Assembly: GCA_964503595.1 (NCBI GenBank)
Contig: CAZDAM010000002.1
Span: 1-64,000 of the forward strand
DNA: 64,000 nt
Source of the DNA: CAZDAM01 sp964503595
GTDB lineage: Bacteria > Muiribacteriota > UBA6191
Direction: 5' to 3'
Below the pieces are notes generated by a model. That model was not told the origin of the DNA. It saw nothing but the letters and a program-made list of their open reading frames with translations, and did no database searches. The position numbers and the translations under genes were made by a program. Below, one piece after another: positions 18,671-28,298 of the stretch (positions within the stretch are counted from its first letter, which is position 1; each line of letters begins with the position of its first letter).

Positions 18671-19969
18671 ATGACAATCACAGATATGAGCCTTTCTTCC
18701 CTTGATTCTCTGGCCTTAAAAAAGCTTCGCTCCGAAAAATCCTTCTATGAATCCGAGACCATGAAGGCCCTGGCCGGAATCAGTCCTGTTTTTCAGAATC
18801 TGCCGCCCCATATCCTGATCGGAGGAACCAATGGTAAAGGCAGCACCACCGCTCTGATGGAAGGAATTCTGATGGCATCCGGCCATCGGGTGGCCACTTT
18901 CATTACACCCCATCTTCTGCACCCAAGAGAAAGGATCCGGATCCAGGGAGAAGATCTACCTTTCGGAATCTTTCATGAAGCTCTCAGGGATATGCAGGAG
19001 TCTGTCCCCAGACTGCTTCAGAAAGGCTTTAGAAGCCCGAGTTTCTTTGAAGGAATGCTTTACACACTAATCTGGGCAGCCCGCCATTTTGAATGCACGG
19101 CCATGGTTATTGAAGCAGGACTTGGAGGGCGAAGAGACGCAACAGCCTGTCTCTCACCCCAGGCAACCCTGATCACAAACATCAGCCTGGATCATGCTCA
19201 TATTCTGGGAGAGACCCATGAGGCGATTGCCCAGGAAAAAGGGACCCTCTATACGATTGCCCAAAAAAAGTTCTATGGCGGAAAGGAAGATCCCAAAAAC
19301 CTGTTTTCCGAAATCTCCGGCATTCAGATTCTGTCTGACTCCATTCCGATCACAATCGTTTCACAAGGGCTTGAGGGGCAGAGCGGACAGTTTGACTGGA
19401 ATGGTCAGTCTCACCGGTTTCGTTGCCCGCTTCTTGGCTCATTTCAAAGAGAAAACCTTCAAAATGCCATTGCTCTTGCCTTTGAGATCAGAGAAAAATT
19501 TGGCATCACACCTCAAAGCGTGGTGCAGGGGATCCGCCAAATCCGCCATCCCTTCAGAATGGAGCTCTTAAGCAAAACTCCTCCTCTTCTCATCGACGGA
19601 GCCCATAATGCAGATGGCCTCAAGAAGCTTCTGGACTCCATGAATGAGCTGCTCCCAAACCAAAAACCAGTCCTCTTCATGGGCCTAAAGAGAACAAAAA
19701 GCAATCAAAATCTTAGCTTTTTGTCCCATGGGTGGGACATTGAGGGAGTCTGTCTAAAAGGTGACAGCTTTTTGAGCCCCGCAGGACTGAAGAAACAGAT
19801 TCCTCTGAGAAGAGTGCACTGCAGTCTGAAAAGCACGCTGGAAGCCATGCACGAAACCCTCAAAATCAGGCCTGTTGTTCTTTGCGGGTCTCTTTATCTG
19901 GTTGCCCGCTTCACACGATTCTGGAAAAGAAAAAACTCTGGCAACAAAAAAATACAGAAAAAAACATAA
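18671..19969 (+). CDS. folC: Dihydrofolate synthase / folylpolyglutamate synthase
   Basis: ATP-dependent Mur-ligase-fold enzyme adding glutamate to dihydropteroate or folates. Seen: P-loop GTNGKGSTTALM, THPHL-like FITPHLLHPRERIRI, EAGLGGRRDAT, TNISLDHAHILG and the C-domain DGAHNADGLKKL. About 432 aa from ATG 18671 (alternative ATG 18686), normal for the family. The open frame extends to 18488 but that part overlaps the divergent secreted-protein gene and is not credible. No clear ribosome binding site. Ends 57 bases before the fliD promoter region. Confidence 0.93.
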   Translation: MTITDMSLSSLDSLALKKLRSEKSFYESETMKALAGISPVFQNLPPHILIGGTNGKGSTTALMEGILMASGHRVATFITPHLLHPRERIRIQGEDLPFGIFHEALRDMQESVPRLLQKGFRSPSFFEGMLYTLIWAARHFECTAMVIEAGLGGRRDATACLSPQATLITNISLDHAHILGETHEAIAQEKGTLYTIAQKKFYGGKEDPKNLFSEISGIQILSDSIPITIVSQGLEGQSGQFDWNGQSHRFRCPLLGSFQRENLQNAIALAFEIREKFGITPQSVVQGIRQIRHPFRMELLSKTPPLLIDGAHNADGLKKLLDSMNELLPNQKPVLFMGLKRTKSNQNLSFLSHGWDIEGVCLKGDSFLSPAGLKKQIPLRRVHCSLKSTLEAMHETLKIRPVVLCGSLYLVARFTRFWKRKNSGNKKIQKKT

Positions 19970-19994
19970 AGAATTTGAAGCAATGTACCGATAC
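19967..19994 (+). promoter_or_regulatory. Candidate sigma-28 (FliA) promoter for fliD operon
   Basis: TAAAGAAT (19967-19974) and ACCGATAC (19987-19994) with a 12-base gap resemble the flagellar sigma-28 consensus TAAAGTTT-N11-GCCGATAA. It sits 38 bases before fliD ATG 20033, where a late flagellar gene would be expected to have one. Confidence 0.6.
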
Positions 19995-20032
19995 CGTAAG
20001 ATAGGCGAAATTGTCCACTCTGGGAGTTGGCT

Positions 20033-22309
20033 ATGGCAAACGATCTGGCATTATCCACTGGTCTTGTGTCCGGTATTGACTCTGGAGCGCTGGTTGAAGC
20101 TCTGACCATCCGGCAGCGGGAAACCATCAAGATTCAGGAAAGAAAACAGCATGAGCTGACTATTTCCAAGGAAGAATACCAAAGCATTCACTCGGCCCTG
20201 TCTTCACTCGAAGAAGCCGCTGTCAATGTATCTTTTGAATCCACCTTCTCCCGCAAAACCGCAAAAGTCGGCGATGAGGATCTTTTAGGGGCCACTGCCA
20301 ACACTTCTGCTGAGGCTGCCAATTATCAGCTCAGTATCAGCCAGCTCGCGACCAGGCACCGGGTTGCCTCGGACATTCAATCCAGCATGACCTCCCCCCT
20401 TCTTTCTGAAGACGCTACCATCCAGCTCAACGGAGTCAGCCTCACGGTTTCTGCCGGGGCTAATCTGAATGATCTGAAAACCGGGATCAATAGCCTCAGA
20501 AGCCAGACGGGAGTTTCTGCCGAAATCATTGACAAACGTCTGATCCTGTCAAGCGTGGATACCGGTACAGAGAACTCCATGGAGATTATGGATGCTGATG
20601 GAGAGTTGCTTCAGAGCATCGGAATCCTGAATGACCCCAGCAGCTCCGGTTTTGGAGAAGCCAATGCCAAAGGCCAGGCCCTCAGGTCCGTTACCATTGA
20701 TGACTGGCGTTTTGCTCCCGGAACCTTCAATATCAACGGAGCCGAATTCACACTTGGAGGCGGAGAGACTTTCAATGATCTGGCCGATATGATCAACAAT
20801 TCCGGCGTTGAAGGACTGACAGCAGAAGGAGTCGGAACCAGAATCCTTATTTACAGTGACGGACAGCCTCTTAACCTGCAGGATGTTGAAGGGAATACCA
20901 CCCGAATCCTTCAGGATGTGCATTATGAGGAATCCGATTCTCTTGGCGCACTCAACCTGAATGGAAAATCCCTGTTCATAAATGGCCAGCAAATTGATTT
21001 CACTACCGAAACAACAGCCGAAGAAGTCATGGACCGGATCAATGCCAAAGGCATTTCCGGAGTCAAGGCCACAGTCGCTCCTGACTCCAGCCGTCTGAGG
21101 ATTTACTCGGAACCCAACATCAACCTCAATATCTCCGGGACCGCTGCCGCTGATTTTGGTGCCTTCACCTCAAGAATACCTTCCGATCCTTCCTTTCAGT
21201 GGGATTATTTCAATGATGTGGATGAAACCATCAACATCAACGGGGAAGACGTGGTCATTCCCGCCTACAGCAGCATGACCCAGATCTACAGTGCCATCAA
21301 TGCAGTTTCCGGTGACTCCGGTGTGACGGCCTCCATTGTCGATGGCACCGAATTGAACTTCAATTCCTCCGACACCATTGTCATCGGTGATGTTTCCGGA
21401 AGTTTTGCCGAAAGAACAGGTCTTCTTTCCAGTTCCTTCAAAAATGAGTTAAAAACCCCACAGGATGCTATTTTCACCATCAATGGAGTTCAGGCTACAC
21501 GCTCCTCCAACATCATCACCGATGTGGTTGAAAACCTGACTCTGGAACTCAAATCTACCGGAAGCAGCACCCTGAATATCCAGAACGATTCCGATACTGC
21601 TCGTACTGCGATTGAAAACTTCATTGAGCGCTACAACGCCGCAATTGAACTGATTGATGAAAAAGTCCGGGCAAAAAAAGACTACAACCTCAAATATCTG
21701 GCCGAAGAAGAAAGAGAAAATCTGGATGCCGAAGCCCTTGCCGAAAAAGAGGACGAACTCAGAAAACAGGTTCTGGCAGGAGACCCCCTGCTTCAGAGAG
21801 CCTACAACACTTTGAGGCAGTTCTCTTATATGCGGGTTGAAGGCCCAGATGGCATTAATTCTCTTTCCAAAATGGGAATCTCCACCGGCGCTATCGGCTC
21901 CAATCCAGCTGAAACACGGATCGGAAAACTTCAGATTGCAGATGAATCCAAGTTCAAGGCTGCTCTGGAAAACAATCTGGATCAGGTGAAAACCTTCTTT
22001 ACCCGAACCGATGAAAACAACCCCAAGGGACAGGGAATTGGCGAACGTCTGAAAGTTGAAATCCGCCGCTTTACATCTTTCAGCGGCCTTTTGACCCAAA
22101 AAGCCGGAAGACCCGGCCAGGCTGTTTCAAACAGTCTGATTGATAAAGAAATTGCGGGTCTTACTCTAGATATCTTGAACAAGAACCGCTCTCTGCTAAA
22201 ATATCAGGAAAGCTTATTGCTCACATTTCAGAACATGGAGTCTTCCTTGCAGACGTTGCAGAATCAATCCAACGCCATTGCCCAGGCAGGATCCACTGGC
22301 GGTTTCTAA
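20033..22309 (+). CDS. fliD: Flagellar filament cap protein FliD
   Basis: Caps the flagellar filament and helps flagellin assemble. The N-terminus ALSTGLVSGIDSGALVEAL and the C-terminal coiled coil ending NMESSLQTLQNQSNAIAQ are diagnostic; the middle holds repeated flagellin-hook IN-type modules (NINGAEFTLGGGETFNDLADMIN-like repeats, about five). 758 aa is long for FliD because of these extra modules. GGGAG at 20022-20026 sets the start at ATG 20033; the frame itself opens at TTG 20027. First gene of an operon with an unknown gene, maf and fliS. Confidence 0.93.
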   Translation: MANDLALSTGLVSGIDSGALVEALTIRQRETIKIQERKQHELTISKEEYQSIHSALSSLEEAAVNVSFESTFSRKTAKVGDEDLLGATANTSAEAANYQLSISQLATRHRVASDIQSSMTSPLLSEDATIQLNGVSLTVSAGANLNDLKTGINSLRSQTGVSAEIIDKRLILSSVDTGTENSMEIMDADGELLQSIGILNDPSSSGFGEANAKGQALRSVTIDDWRFAPGTFNINGAEFTLGGGETFNDLADMINNSGVEGLTAEGVGTRILIYSDGQPLNLQDVEGNTTRILQDVHYEESDSLGALNLNGKSLFINGQQIDFTTETTAEEVMDRINAKGISGVKATVAPDSSRLRIYSEPNINLNISGTAAADFGAFTSRIPSDPSFQWDYFNDVDETININGEDVVIPAYSSMTQIYSAINAVSGDSGVTASIVDGTELNFNSSDTIVIGDVSGSFAERTGLLSSSFKNELKTPQDAIFTINGVQATRSSNIITDVVENLTLELKSTGSSTLNIQNDSDTARTAIENFIERYNAAIELIDEKVRAKKDYNLKYLAEEERENLDAEALAEKEDELRKQVLAGDPLLQRAYNTLRQFSYMRVEGPDGINSLSKMGISTGAIGSNPAETRIGKLQIADESKFKAALENNLDQVKTFFTRTDENNPKGQGIGERLKVEIRRFTSFSGLLTQKAGRPGQAVSNSLIDKEIAGLTLDILNKNRSLLKYQESLLLTFQNMESSLQTLQNQSNAIAQAGSTGGF

Positions 22310-22312
22310 TTC

Positions 22313-22930
22313 ATGCAGATACATCTCAATGGGAAACAGGTCGAAGTTGAAACTCAGGAACTACAGGGTTTTGGCCAGTTGATTCAAAAAATTGAAAAAC
22401 AGATTCTGGAGCCAGGCGGCAGTGTCATTACCGCCCTGCACTTAAATGGTCGTGAACTGGATGCTCAGGGAGAAGCCGATTATTCCACCTTTCCTCTGGA
22501 TCGGGTAGAATCTCTTGAGATTCGGGCCAGCAATAAACAGGAATTGGCTCTACAAGCCCTTGGCGATGCCGTTCACATTCTTCCCGAACTCTCTTCCGTT
22601 GTGGATGAATGTCTGAAAAAGTTTGACGAGCTGTCCGAAAACGCCGGCATGCAGATTTTTGTCACGGTTGCGGATGGCCTCAGCTGGCTTTCCACCGTTT
22701 CTCAAGGAGCCGAAGTCATCTTTCATCCGAAGATTCAGAATTCCGGCATGGAAAACTCTGCTTTTCTGGTCGCAAGCCGAAAGCTGCAGAATATTGCCCG
22801 CGAACTTCTGAATGCCCAGCAGCAGAGCGACTACACCACATTTCGGGATTTGTTGGAATATGAATTAAAACCGACCCTGAATGAAATTGCCGAAGGTATC
22901 CCTGAATTTTGCCAAAGCGTTCAGGCCTGA
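22313..22930 (+). CDS. Unknown protein of the fliD-maf-fliS operon
   Basis: 205 aa, soluble, no signal peptide. N-terminal MQIHLNGKQVEVETQELQG and ALHLNGREL look like a small ubiquitin-like or beta-grasp fold; the remainder is helical (LQALGDAVHILPELSSVVDECLKKFDELSE). Located 3 bases after fliD and 12 before maf, so a flagellar role such as a chaperone or filament assembly factor is inferred only from position. No family recognised. Confidence 0.7.
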   Translation: MQIHLNGKQVEVETQELQGFGQLIQKIEKQILEPGGSVITALHLNGRELDAQGEADYSTFPLDRVESLEIRASNKQELALQALGDAVHILPELSSVVDECLKKFDELSENAGMQIFVTVADGLSWLSTVSQGAEVIFHPKIQNSGMENSAFLVASRKLQNIARELLNAQQQSDYTTFRDLLEYELKPTLNEIAEGIPEFCQSVQA

Positions 22931-22942
22931 TAATCTGATTCC

Positions 22943-24862
22943 ATGTCCGATCCCTATCTGTTTCTGAAGGAAGTTGCCCCTCCACTTTACCAGACTCTGG
23001 TCTTTCGGGCTGATAAAGAAGAACTTCTGGATGCGGTTGAAGGCTTTATCAGCAAGGAAGGCAAAACCAATCTGCGCTTTATCCTGGGTGGACGGAATCT
23101 TACAGTTCATTCTTCCTACAATCCGGAAAAAGAAGCCGAAAAAATCCTGAGCCGCTATGAAAACAACCCCCATAAGCTCACTGTTTGTCTGGGGGTCGGA
23201 ATCGGTTACCACGTCGATGCCTTTCTGAAGGCCTACCCGGATCGTCAACTCGTGATCCTGGAGCCAAGCTATAAAACTCTCCGACAGGCCATGAAACTGC
23301 GGGACTTCGAAACCTATTTCAGAAACCCCCGAATCACCTTTATCATCACCCCGAATCCTGATGAACTCGCTGACTTTCTGGCTTCCCAGTACAACTTCAA
23401 CCAGCATTCAGGGGTCCAGTTCATCGAGCCTCCGGTTTATGCCCGCTGGTTCAATGATGTCTTCAATGCCGTCAAAAAAAGGTTTCTGGAGCATCTGGCC
23501 AAGTTCACCGCCAATATGGCCACAATCATGGAAGCGGATGATGATTTCATCATCAACTGCGTGAACAACGTAAAACACCTGGGGAAATTCCCCTGGGCTG
23601 CCCAGCTTTTTGGTCGTTTCCCCGGCATTCCCGCCATCATTATCAGTGCCGGCCCCTCCCTTCACCTTCATCTGGAAAAACTCAGGGAACTCAAAAACAA
23701 GGCCTTTCTGATTGCCGTCGATACGGCTTATCCGATTCTTTTGAAAAACGGAATCAATCCCCATTTCGTCTGCACAGCCGATCCCAATGATGTCAATTTC
23801 ATGCATCTCAAGGGTCTTGATGTCAGCAAAACCTTTCTGGTTGTTGAGCCCATGACCTGGCATGAAACCCTTGATATGGAGGGAGCGCGGGCTTTTATCT
23901 GCAACTTCAATGGATATTATTCCTCGTATTTTTCCAAATTCTCAGCCTTCCCCAAGCCTCTTCTATCCTGGGGTTCGATTGCAACAACCTGCTTTGATCT
24001 GGCCCGCCAGATGGACTGTGGCCCAATTATCTTCGTGGGTCAGGATCTGGCCTATTCCGACATGCTCACCCACTGCCCAGGTTCCCGCTACGATGAACAG
24101 TATTACGCCCAGGTCGAAGCCTGCCCGAATCTTGAGCTTTATACTTCCTATGAAACATTTCACCTGCAAAGAATCCTGGCAAGACCAGTTGTCAGCCACT
24201 TGGACATCCATGGCAATCAGGTTTTGACCCAGAACAATCTGATTCTCTATGCCCAGTGGCTGGAAGAACAGTTTTCCAAAACCCGACAGCCAGTGATCAA
24301 TGCCACAGAACGAGGGATCTTGAGGAAAAACTGCCGTCAGATGAGCTTTGACAAGGTCTGTCGGGATTATCTGACTCAGGACAGGAATCTGAGTGACGCA
24401 CTGGAAGTCATCTACAATGAGCCCCGTCGCTTTCTCTTTCCTGAGCTTCTTGCCGATGTCAGCCGGAAAATCGAAAGTCTGGGCAATGCCGAGGCCCTGG
24501 CCACATCCCGCAAGGAGGACAGCAAAGCACTGCTTGATGCCGCAAAAAACAATTCCGAAAAGGAAATGCGGCAGATGTTCAATGAGCTTTCCAAAGGCAT
24601 CCATTGCGGGATTGAAGACCCCGTTCTTCTGGGATGGCTCGAGCACAAAAACCAGAAAGCCGAAGTTTATTTCCAGCGTTCTTTGGGGAAGCTTGTCGGA
24701 GCCCGGTTCAGTCAGGATCTGATCGTGAAAATGGCTGAACTCTACACCGGATACTACGGTTCTCGACTCAAGTCCTTCCAGGAATTGCAGCATTTTCTGA
24801 AAATAGCCGCCAAAGGATGTCAGGAGGGTCTGGAGATCCAGCCCCTTGATGTCTTAGAATAA
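22943..24862 (+). CDS. Motility accessory factor, Maf/MptE-like (DUF115) protein
   Basis: 639 aa. The core IPAIIISAGPSLHLHLE, LIAVDTAYPILLKNGI, PHFVCTADPN and WGSIATTCFDLA is the MptE-like DUF115 domain found in Maf proteins, which modify flagellin with nonulosonic sugars in Campylobacter, Helicobacter and relatives. The N-terminal part (VCLGVGIGYHVDAF, LVILEPSYKTLRQAM) matches the Maf N-terminal Rossmann-like domain. Its position between fliD and fliS fits flagellin glycosylation. No sugar biosynthesis genes are in the window. Confidence 0.85.
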   Translation: MSDPYLFLKEVAPPLYQTLVFRADKEELLDAVEGFISKEGKTNLRFILGGRNLTVHSSYNPEKEAEKILSRYENNPHKLTVCLGVGIGYHVDAFLKAYPDRQLVILEPSYKTLRQAMKLRDFETYFRNPRITFIITPNPDELADFLASQYNFNQHSGVQFIEPPVYARWFNDVFNAVKKRFLEHLAKFTANMATIMEADDDFIINCVNNVKHLGKFPWAAQLFGRFPGIPAIIISAGPSLHLHLEKLRELKNKAFLIAVDTAYPILLKNGINPHFVCTADPNDVNFMHLKGLDVSKTFLVVEPMTWHETLDMEGARAFICNFNGYYSSYFSKFSAFPKPLLSWGSIATTCFDLARQMDCGPIIFVGQDLAYSDMLTHCPGSRYDEQYYAQVEACPNLELYTSYETFHLQRILARPVVSHLDIHGNQVLTQNNLILYAQWLEEQFSKTRQPVINATERGILRKNCRQMSFDKVCRDYLTQDRNLSDALEVIYNEPRRFLFPELLADVSRKIESLGNAEALATSRKEDSKALLDAAKNNSEKEMRQMFNELSKGIHCGIEDPVLLGWLEHKNQKAEVYFQRSLGKLVGARFSQDLIVKMAELYTGYYGSRLKSFQELQHFLKIAAKGCQEGLEIQPLDVLE

Positions 24863-24883
24863 CAGAGTAGAAGGGAGAAGCCT

Positions 24884-25519
24884 ATGGCTCTTGCGTACCA
24901 GAATCAGCAGCTTGGACAATACAAGCGTATGAAGATTGAAACGGCCACGCCGGAGATGCTCATTCTCATGCTCTATGACGGGGCTGTGAAGAACATCACT
25001 CTGGCCCGTGAAATCATGGGGGATCGATCTAAAATCGATCAGTGCAGTAACCATTTTATCAAGGCTCAGAACATCATCACAGAATTGATGGTTTCCCTGA
25101 ATTTTGAAATCGGGGGCGAAATTGCCCGCAACCTTTTCAACATCTACGAATTCATCAACTACACCTTGGCCCAGGCCAATATCACCAAATCCGAAGAAAA
25201 TCTGGATACCGTGATCACCATGCTCAAGGATCTCAAGGGCACCTGGCAGGAAGTCATCCGTATCAATCGCGAACGCTACCCGGCCGGTCTTCCATCCGCA
25301 GAAGAGATTGCCGCCCGCGAGGGTCGTCCCAGCCCGGATCCTCAAGGTGGAGTCAATCCTCTGGCCCGTACGGAAAATATGGATGTTGCGGCCAGTGAGG
25401 CCGAAGAACCGATACCTGCTCCCGAGCCGGAGAAGTCCGTAACTTCCAGTACCCGACCCCAGCCTGGCCAGCAGAACCGTTTCAAACAGATTTACGGCAA
25501 AGTTCTGTCCCGCAAGTAA
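24884..25519 (+). CDS. fliS: Flagellin export chaperone FliS with long C-terminal tail
   Basis: Binds the flagellin C-terminus and prevents premature polymerisation. Residues 1-127 match FliS (YKRMKIETATPEMLILMLYDGAVKNI, YEFINYTLAQANITKSEENL). The last about 85 residues are an extra tail rich in Pro, Glu, Ser and Gln, probably disordered. Usual FliS is 120-150 aa, so 211 aa is long. GGGAG precedes ATG 24884. Last flagellar gene of the fliD operon. Confidence 0.92.
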   Translation: MALAYQNQQLGQYKRMKIETATPEMLILMLYDGAVKNITLAREIMGDRSKIDQCSNHFIKAQNIITELMVSLNFEIGGEIARNLFNIYEFINYTLAQANITKSEENLDTVITMLKDLKGTWQEVIRINRERYPAGLPSAEEIAAREGRPSPDPQGGVNPLARTENMDVAASEAEEPIPAPEPEKSVTSSTRPQPGQQNRFKQIYGKVLSRK

Positions 25520-25523
25520 TTTC

Positions 25524-26024
25524 ATGCCTAAACAGCCCGCCAACCTCCTCATTGAGGACATGCAGCCCTGGCATGTGGAAGATGTTCTCAAACTTGAGGC
25601 CTTAATTCCTCAGCATGGTGATACTTCCCGCATGCAAAAGCAAAGAGAAGATCTGATCCGCGCCTTCCTGCGCTACCGCGATCTGGGACAGGCAGTTTGC
25701 CGGGTTCTGGAAGCCGATGAAGAAAAGGTCATTGGCTACTATATTCTTCTGACTCATCCCGCGCGGGTGGCCTCCTTCTGGAAAAAATCCCTTCAGGCAA
25801 GTCAGGGCATGGCCTATCTGGCCCAGATTGCCATGGATGAGGAATTCCAGCAGATGGGTCTTGGGAAAATCCTTCTTAGGAATGCCGAGGAAAGTTCCCG
25901 AAACATGGGTTTGAACGAAATGATTCTGGAAGTCATGAGTGGCTCTGATGCTCATACCTGGTACCAGCACCATGCCTACGAAGAAATTGGAGCCCAGATC
26001 TATCTGAAGAAAGCCCTGGCATGA
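25524..26024 (+). CDS. GNAT-family N-acetyltransferase, RimI-like
   Basis: 166 aa. The acetyl-CoA binding motif is visible as QMGLGKILLRNAEESSRNMG, preceded by the strand AYLAQIAMDEEFQ and followed by WYQHHAYEEIGAQ, which is the RimI-type end (here YE.IG). Substrate unknown; could acetylate a protein N-terminus or flagellin. It is 4 bases after fliS and overlaps the next gene by 4 bases. Confidence 0.8.
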   Translation: MPKQPANLLIEDMQPWHVEDVLKLEALIPQHGDTSRMQKQREDLIRAFLRYRDLGQAVCRVLEADEEKVIGYYILLTHPARVASFWKKSLQASQGMAYLAQIAMDEEFQQMGLGKILLRNAEESSRNMGLNEMILEVMSGSDAHTWYQHHAYEEIGAQIYLKKALA

Positions 26025-27571
26025 ACCCCGTTTTCATCCGGCAGGTCCTGATCTGCCTGATGCTCTGCCTCTGGACTCCTTTTGGGGAAGCTTCCCCTCT
26101 GAAGATCATTCCCTTGGGAGTGCTGGTTGCCCTTCTTCCCCTGCATCTGAAACCCCCGGAAAAACTGGTCTTTTGTGGATTTGCCCTGCTCCCCTTCGCG
26201 GTTCCTTCCCTGGAGCAGCGCTTCTATTTTGCCGAAGCCTGGCTGATTCTGGCAGCCTTTGCTGGCCGCTATATGAGAAGGGAAGAACTTTCATCCCCCC
26301 TGATTCTCTTTGTCTTCGCCAATTTTCTGTTTGTCCTGTTCAGCAGGCTGGGCTGGCTCCCTTTCCGATGGTTTCAGGCTCATGTGGAATGGAATGAGCC
26401 GTCCTTGATTCTGGCCAGCTCTCACCCTGGCCTCACAGACTCCCCCTTAAGCCTGTGTCTGCCCCTGATTCTGGGCTGGATCGTAATTCCTCAAAACCCC
26501 AGACATCGTCTGGTCTATGGACTCCCGGGGCTCTTTCTCTGCCTTCAGTCCGGCTCCCGAATCGGTGTTCTTCTCTTTCTTCTGGCCTTTCTTCAGCATG
26601 CCTTCCCCAAAATTTCCCCCAAAACAATCCTGCTGGGACTATGCGCCCTGATTGGGTTGATGTTTCTCACTCTGGATGCCCACTACACCAAGCGCCCCTT
26701 AAAAACCCGCCTCATGATCTGGGAGGCCGCCACAAAAGAACTCAGCCTGCTCGGGCATGGACCTGCCTGGTTTCAAAAGAACAGTGGTCGTCTCATGCCT
26801 CCTGATACCGAATGCCAAAAACTCAGCCGGATCCAGTTTCATCCACACAACGATCTTCTCCACTGGCTTCTGGCTTTTGGATTGCCCGGTCTTGGACTCC
26901 GCATCTTCTTCTATTTTCTGGTTTTCAAAACCGTTCGATCCCATCCCCAAAGCTTTCCCCTGCTCCTCGCTCTGATCGGAGCCCAACTCAATCCCGATCT
27001 TCTGACCTCTCCCGGAGTTCCGCTCTTTGGCCTTTTATGGGGAAGTTTTCACTCCGGATCTGAAACCGGAAAGTCCTCCTGGCTTGCAATCGCCGGGGGG
27101 TTCATCCTCATTGTCCTGGCCCTTCTTCAGTGGCAGACTTCGATTCAGTCCCAGAGCATCCTCAAGGGCCAGTCTGTTCAGCTGAACCCCTGGTTTCAAA
27201 GTCCAAGCCTGCTTCTCAATCATGCCTCCTCGCTGGCACAAAGAGGAAAATTCGCCCAGGCTCTGGAAGAGCTGGAACAACTGGAAAGACACGCCCCGCA
27301 TTATGCCAACCTGGATTATCTCAAGGCAGGCTGCCAGATGTACCTAGGACAGCAGGAACAGACTCTTCATTCCTTGCGTGAATCTCTGGAGTTCAATCCC
27401 TGTCATCTACAATCCATGCGGGCTTTGGCCGATATTCTTCGGAGAAACCATGAAGAAGAAGAGGCTTTGCTCTGGGAAAACAAGGCAACATCTCTGTCCA
27501 AGGGAATCATTGAAAATGAGGAAATCTACCAGCCTGATTCTACTGATGGGACTATGTCTCCCAATCCATAG
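26021..27571 (+). CDS. O-antigen ligase-like membrane protein with TPR tail
   Basis: 516 aa. Roughly ten hydrophobic helices are followed by a soluble tail of about 110 residues with TPR-like repeats (RGKFAQALEELEQLERHAP, YLDYLKAGCQ-type). The periplasmic loop FHPHNDLLHWLLAFGLPGLG matches the conserved His loop of the WaaL/PglL O-antigen ligase superfamily. Expected to transfer a polysaccharide or oligosaccharide to lipid A core or to protein. ATGA overlap with the acetyltransferase. Family is fairly clear, specific substrate is not. Confidence 0.8.
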   Translation: MNPVFIRQVLICLMLCLWTPFGEASPLKIIPLGVLVALLPLHLKPPEKLVFCGFALLPFAVPSLEQRFYFAEAWLILAAFAGRYMRREELSSPLILFVFANFLFVLFSRLGWLPFRWFQAHVEWNEPSLILASSHPGLTDSPLSLCLPLILGWIVIPQNPRHRLVYGLPGLFLCLQSGSRIGVLLFLLAFLQHAFPKISPKTILLGLCALIGLMFLTLDAHYTKRPLKTRLMIWEAATKELSLLGHGPAWFQKNSGRLMPPDTECQKLSRIQFHPHNDLLHWLLAFGLPGLGLRIFFYFLVFKTVRSHPQSFPLLLALIGAQLNPDLLTSPGVPLFGLLWGSFHSGSETGKSSWLAIAGGFILIVLALLQWQTSIQSQSILKGQSVQLNPWFQSPSLLLNHASSLAQRGKFAQALEELEQLERHAPHYANLDYLKAGCQMYLGQQEQTLHSLRESLEFNPCHLQSMRALADILRRNHEEEEALLWENKATSLSKGIIENEEIYQPDSTDGTMSPNP

Positions 27572-28298
27572 CTATGAACCGCCAGCCTATCCTGAGCTGG
27601 CCCTGGCCAAACGGCAGTTTCAGGAAGGTCGCTATGAAGACACCGTCATAGAGCTTCTGAAAACCAAAAAGCGCAAGACATCCGATGAACTTCTGTTCCT
27701 GCTTGCCAAAGCTATGGAGAGGCTTGAAAGTCCCTCTCTTGAGGCCGTATACTGGCAGGAACTCCTCTCCCAGTTTCCGGAATCCCCTTATGTACCAAGT
27801 GCCCGCGTGCGCCTGAAAAACCTGGTCGAACTTTATCTGAGCGAGGACTTTCTGGAACTTACCGTTGACGTAGAGACTTCATTGGAACAGGGAATCCAGG
27901 AAGGAAAAAACCGCGAGCATGACGCCGCAATTCTCTGGCTTTTGAAAAGCCTGAGCCTGAAGCCGGACTCTTCCTCAGCCCATTTCTGGCTGGGCTGGAA
28001 CTATCACCACCTTTACCAGTTCCGACCTTCTCAGACAGGCTACCGGGAGCTGGCCATGATTCATTACCGACGTTCCTCCTCCATTATTCCTTCCTCAAGA
28101 TCTCTGAACAACCTGGCTTGCCTCTTGGCTCAGGCAGAAGATCCGATTATGGCCCGGTACTATTTTGACAAGGCCCTGGAAGTGGCAGCAACACCGGGTA
28201 TCCGGGAAGCCGTGGCTGCCAACCGAAACAGTTTTGCCTCACGCACCAATGCTTTACGCTACCAGCTTCTGCAGGAAGATGAAGATCTGAATCCATGA
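27516..28298 (+). CDS. Secreted TPR-repeat protein
   Basis: 260 aa. The frame opens at 27378, but ATG 27516 gives a proper signal peptide (KSTSLILLMGLCLPIHS) and is preferred; it overlaps the ligase gene by 56 bases. The mature part is helical with TPR-like pairs (ALAKRQFQEGRYEDTVIELL, AILWLLKSLSLKPDSSSAHFWLGW, ARYYFDKALEVAATPGI). Likely a periplasmic scaffold acting with the ligase-like protein or the downstream barrel. ATGA overlap with the next gene. Confidence 0.7.
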   Translation: MRKSTSLILLMGLCLPIHSYEPPAYPELALAKRQFQEGRYEDTVIELLKTKKRKTSDELLFLLAKAMERLESPSLEAVYWQELLSQFPESPYVPSARVRLKNLVELYLSEDFLELTVDVETSLEQGIQEGKNREHDAAILWLLKSLSLKPDSSSAHFWLGWNYHHLYQFRPSQTGYRELAMIHYRRSSSIIPSSRSLNNLACLLAQAEDPIMARYYFDKALEVAATPGIREAVAANRNSFASRTNALRYQLLQEDEDLNP

